Below are positions 13,945-15,976 of a stretch of DNA of 15,976 nt, in pieces. The stretch is from Blastocatellia bacterium UBA7656 (GTDB lineage: Bacteria > Acidobacteriota > Blastocatellia > UBA7656), in assembly GCA_002483445.1 (NCBI GenBank), contig DLHY01000159.1, forward strand, positions 29,860 through 45,835. The letters run 5' to 3'. Under the pieces are notes generated by a model. That model searched no databases. It worked only from the letters and a program-made list of their open reading frames with translations, and was not told where the DNA came from. Numbering within the stretch: position 1 is the first letter of the stretch; each line of letters opens with the position of its first letter. The translations under genes were made by a program, and so were the position numbers.

Positions 13945-14397
13945 ATGGAAAAAAGCGATCATACGATACTCGTTGTAGACGACGAACCTGCAAATCTTCG
14001 AATGCTCGAAAGACTTCTGAGACGCCAGTTCCGGGTCATCACTGCGCCCGATGGCGAGACGGCTCTGGAGATGCTCAAGCGCGAGAAGGTTTCTCTGATA
14101 ATGACCGACCAGCGTATGCCCGGTATGAGCGGGACCGAGCTCTTGAGCAAGAGCCGGATGATAAATCCCGATATCATTCGGATGGTGGTGACGGCCAATA
14201 ACGACACGGACACCTTCATAGATGCCATCACGAATGCGGGCGCGATCCGCGTAATCGCCAAGCCTTGGGATCCGGACAAGGTGATGGCGAACGTTAGCGC
14301 CGCGATTGAAAAATACGATTTGGTCCTGCGCAACAAGCAGGCGATGAGCCAGCTTAAACAGGCAAACGAAGAACTCAATCGACTGGTCAAACGCTGA
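13945..14397 (+). CDS. Response regulator, receiver domain plus coiled tail (RR2)
   Basis: A 150-residue paralogue of RR1: Asp12/Asp13 (VDDEPANLRMLERLL), phospho-acceptor Asp55 (IMTDQRMPGMSG), Thr83 (VVTANND) and Lys106 (IAKPWDP). The tail (120-150, NKQAMSQLKQANEELNRLVKR) is a probable coiled coil, unlike the RR1 tail, so the two may contact different partners. ATG 13945 lies 5 bases after the RR1 stop with no clear Shine-Dalgarno, which suggests translational coupling; a TTG at 13936 overlapping the stop is possible but adds only MIF. The pair looks like an old tandem duplication, with a run of more than 20 identical bases around the phospho-acceptor motif. It converges on fliA with 2 bases between stops. 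Confidence 0.92.
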   Translation: MEKSDHTILVVDDEPANLRMLERLLRRQFRVITAPDGETALEMLKREKVSLIMTDQRMPGMSGTELLSKSRMINPDIIRMVVTANNDTDTFIDAITNAGAIRVIAKPWDPDKVMANVSAAIEKYDLVLRNKQAMSQLKQANEELNRLVKR

Positions 14398-14399
14398 GA

Positions 14400-15236
14400 T
14401 CAGGCGCTTGTCGCGCACCCTGAGCCGGTTCGACGGTCGGAGTGTCCCTCGCATTGAGGACTCAAAAGCCGAAGAACTTCTTCTCTCAACAACGCGACTG
14501 CTTTCGAGAGAAGTTGAGACACCCGCGCTTCATTGACCTCAAGCGTCGAGCCGACTTGCTTCATAGTCATCTCTTCGATGTAGTAGAGCCGCAGCGCGAG
14601 TTGAAGCCGTTCGGGAAGCGAGCGGGCCGCCTGCCATACAAGAGCGATCAATTCTCTTCGCTCAAGATGGGAATATGGATTGTCGGCGCCCATCTCACGT
14701 GGAGTGTGAATGCGCTCGTCACCTAAATCGCCGTCATCGCCCAGACGGAGATTGTTGATCTGAGCCATAAGGCGATGGCACTCTTCGACCGCGATTCCAA
14801 GCTCGCGGGCGATCTCCGAGGCGGTGGCCGAGCGATGGGTTTTCTGCTCGACCGAAGATCGGGCCGTTTCCACTTCTCGCTCGCGGCGATGCAATCCGCG
14901 CGGCGCCCAACTGAGCGAGCGCAGGTAATCGAGCATCGCTCCGCGCACCCTCACTTCGGCGTAGGTGCGGAAGCGCACAGAGCGGCTCTCATCATATTTC
15001 TGCGCGGCATCGATCAGCCCCATCACCCCCGCGCTGTGAAGATCATCGGCTTCTACCGAGGAAGGAAGCCGCGGAAGCAGTCGTTGCAGGACGAGTCCTA
15101 CGACGGAGAGATTTTCGACAATTCGCGCATCGCGCGAAGCGTGACGGCGCGGATGGCCGACCTGTTCAGCGTGAGGGCTGAAATTGTGAAAGGCGCCCGC
15201 TTTGAGAGCGGCGTGAGGATAATAAGCGATACTCAT
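14400..15236 (-). CDS. fliA: RNA polymerase sigma-28 factor FliA (flagellar sigma)
   Basis: A 278-residue group 3 sigma factor. Region 2 (about 40-113) has SSVEADDLHSAGVMGLIDAA and the region 2.4 stretch RVRGAMLDYLRSLSWAPR, the hallmark of FliA-type factors. Region 3 is at about 117-165 (SATASEIARELGI). Region 4 is at about 195-256 with the helix-turn-helix MTMKQVGSTLEVNEARVSQLLSKA. It is longer than E. coli FliA (239), with about 35 extra residues at the N-terminus and a 20-residue tail. ATG 15236 is the first ATG in the family-like region but has only a weak GAG ahead, so the exact start is uncertain. FliA directs late flagellar and chemotaxis genes and is held by the anti-sigma factor FlgM until hook completion. 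No flagellar gene or flgM is visible here, and fliA appears to be transcribed alone. Two perfect FliA promoters lie about 1 kb away. Confidence 0.92.
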   Translation of the reverse strand: MSIAYYPHAALKAGAFHNFSPHAEQVGHPRRHASRDARIVENLSVVGLVLQRLLPRLPSSVEADDLHSAGVMGLIDAAQKYDESRSVRFRTYAEVRVRGAMLDYLRSLSWAPRGLHRREREVETARSSVEQKTHRSATASEIARELGIAVEECHRLMAQINNLRLGDDGDLGDERIHTPREMGADNPYSHLERRELIALVWQAARSLPERLQLALRLYYIEEMTMKQVGSTLEVNEARVSQLLSKAVALLREEVLRLLSPQCEGHSDRRTGSGCATSA

Positions 15237-15660
15237 AAATACTCGTGTTACCCCGAAAGCCGTAAAACAATTTTTCGGTGTGTCCGAAAGGGCGGCTGAT
15301 CGGACGCACACTATCCCACTGGTTTTCGAGTTGGGGATAAACCTGAAGGAGCTACCTGGACTGCTCCGCGTTGAGGGACCTGGAGGCAGTGCTGCTGCTT
15401 CGATTCTTTTCTCGTACAACCCTGTTGGGCAAAAAAAAATCAGCAACTATTATGCCGACGCCCGTATGAGTGTTGGTGAAAGCGTCACGCTGGCGTCGTC
15501 AGCGAGGCAAAAAGGAATCGCAAAGATCGAGAGGCGCGAATCATCAGTTGTTCTTTCGCGGGAGAGAAAATTCTTTTGAAAGCGATTCGATATCGACGCA
15601 TTTTCAAACCTGAATGGGGAATCATTCCAACTGAAACGCGCGAATCGGATTCGATGAAAG

Positions 15661-15703
15661 TTCTGCCTCAGATGTGAGCAGGCAGAATTAAGAGATGTTT
15701 TTT
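15661..15703 (+). terminator. Hairpin with downstream T-run, possible terminator or small-RNA end
   Basis: TTCTGCC (15661-15667) pairs perfectly with GGCAGAA (15681-15687), with TCA/TGA able to pair inside the loop. Six T follow at 15698-15703, ten bases after the stem, farther than in a classic intrinsic terminator. No upstream plus-strand gene needs it, so it could end an unannotated small RNA. Confidence 0.3.
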
Positions 15704-15727
15704 GCGAAAGCCATGCGAATCCGTTTT

Positions 15728-15742
15728 GTGGCGCAACGCCAC
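15728..15742. repeat. Small perfect hairpin GTGGCG-CAA-CGCCAC
   Basis: A 6-bp GC-rich stem with a 3-base loop and no T-run on either strand. It may be a REP-like or protein-binding dyad; nothing more can be said. Confidence 0.4.
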
Positions 15743-15859
15743 GGCTCAAGGCTCTCCTTCAACGATTTGTTTCCGCCGGATCATGGCGACCATCTCCAAT
15801 GCGATCTTCGATCAGAGCGTAGGCGGTCGATGCGATCCTCATTGATACCTATTTACCCA

Positions 15860-15886
15860 TAAGGTGTAGATTGCGAACATCGATGA
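15860..15886 (+). promoter_or_regulatory. Weak sigma-28-like promoter candidate
   Basis: TAAGGTGT (15860-15867), 11 bases, then ATCGATGA (15879-15886): 11 of 16 matches to the FliA consensus with correct spacing and the core CGAT retained. It faces the gene starting at 15964. Such a match can arise by chance; it is mentioned because FliA is encoded next door. Confidence 0.25.
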
Positions 15887-15895
15887 CGCCCTCGC

Positions 15896-15931
15896 TTGAC
15901 AATGCCTGAGCGGGCGGCAAACAATCGCCCG
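15896..15931 (+). promoter_or_regulatory. Candidate sigma-70 promoter with overlapping dyad
   Basis: A perfect TTGACA (15896-15901), an 18-bp spacer and AACAAT (15920-15925). The dyad CGGGCG (15911-15916) with CGCCCG (15926-15931) brackets the -10, where a repressor could act. It would serve the gene starting at 15964. Confidence 0.4.
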
Positions 15932-15963
15932 TCCGACAATTTCCACGACGGGAGAACAAAGTT

Positions 15964-15976
15964 ATGATTGGAAAAA
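15964..15976 (+). CDS. Start of a further gene (only four codons visible)
   Basis: ATG ATT GGA AAA follows GGGAG with a 9-base spacer, a good ribosome-binding site, and lies downstream of a sigma-70-like promoter. Only MIGK can be read before the window ends, so no product can be proposed. Confidence 0.55.

Larger units (their letters stand above)
15237..15963. other. 727-bp intergenic region upstream of fliA and of the next plus-strand gene
   Basis: No convincing gene: the open frames at 15280-15579 (plus) and 15450-15749 (minus) give no recognisable protein, overlap each other and lack ribosome-binding sites. A+T is higher than in the neighbouring genes. It contains several small palindromes: TCGATATCGA near 15588, GGAATCATTCC at 15618-15628 and CGAATC-G-GATTCG at 15641-15653. 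It also has two hairpins and two candidate promoters listed separately. I saw no clear fliA promoter of either sigma-70 or sigma-28 type. Confidence 0.6.

Noticed and set aside
15237..15460. Cyclic-di-GMP (GEMM) riboswitch in the fliA leader
   Set aside because: A short CAGGTAGCTCC-like stretch is suggestive, but the conserved GCAAA-containing half of the aptamer is missing.
15280..15579. 99-residue plus-strand open frame upstream of fliA
   Set aside because: It starts with GTG without a ribosome-binding site, has no recognisable motif, overlaps another equally weak frame, and runs through an A-tract of non-coding character.

Overview
The window looks like a chromosomal segment of a flagellated member of the Acidobacteriota, probably Blastocatellia-like. 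The support is a VWA protein of the acidobacterial TIGR03436 type, a 1,074-residue Oar-like TonB-dependent receptor with an N-terminal carboxypeptidase-regulatory domain, an ECF sigma factor of the TIGR02999/Sigma70_ECF type and a FliA (sigma-28) homologue, in moderately GC-rich DNA. The taxon is inferred from gene families, not from a marker gene.

Layout. 1-1879 (minus strand): a truncated ECF sigma factor, with a VWA-domain secreted protein upstream of it. 1889-1995: a REPIN-like element of two inverted small hairpins. 2071-4995 (plus strand): a tight four-gene run of a ComEA-like helix-hairpin-helix lipoprotein, a ReAV-type (Asparaginase_II) L-asparaginase, a class V aminotransferase and a small double zinc-ribbon protein. 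4992-5558 (minus): a CxxCxxCC (YkgJ-type) cysteine-cluster protein, divergent from a plus-strand periplasmic TPR protein (5764-6849) whose best promoter predicts a leaderless mRNA. 6851-6937: two short tandem-repeat arrays (8-mers, then 7-mers); the second supplies the stop codon of a STAS anti-anti-sigma factor (6934-7278, minus).

7410-13327 is a minus-strand series read in the order histidine kinase, TonB C-terminal-domain protein, TonB-dependent receptor, second TonB C-terminal-domain protein. The two small TonB_C genes flank the receptor and share a 176-bp block with only three mismatches, although their ends have diverged. Diverging from the kinase are two tandem single-domain response regulators (13454-14397, plus), convergent with fliA (14400-15236, minus). 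About 730 bp without a gene follow, and the last 13 bases look like the start of another plus-strand gene.

The most striking signal is the 126-bp space between the kinase and the first response regulator. It is a 69-bp symmetric structure containing two back-to-back perfect matches to the sigma-28 consensus (TAAAGTTT-N11-GCCGATAA), one facing each gene, and the FliA that would read them is encoded less than 1 kb away. This suggests a flagellar-sigma-controlled two-component module whose kinase transcript could continue into a TonB-dependent receptor, which would link motility state to outer-membrane uptake or sensing. That link is inference; the promoter matches themselves are visible directly.
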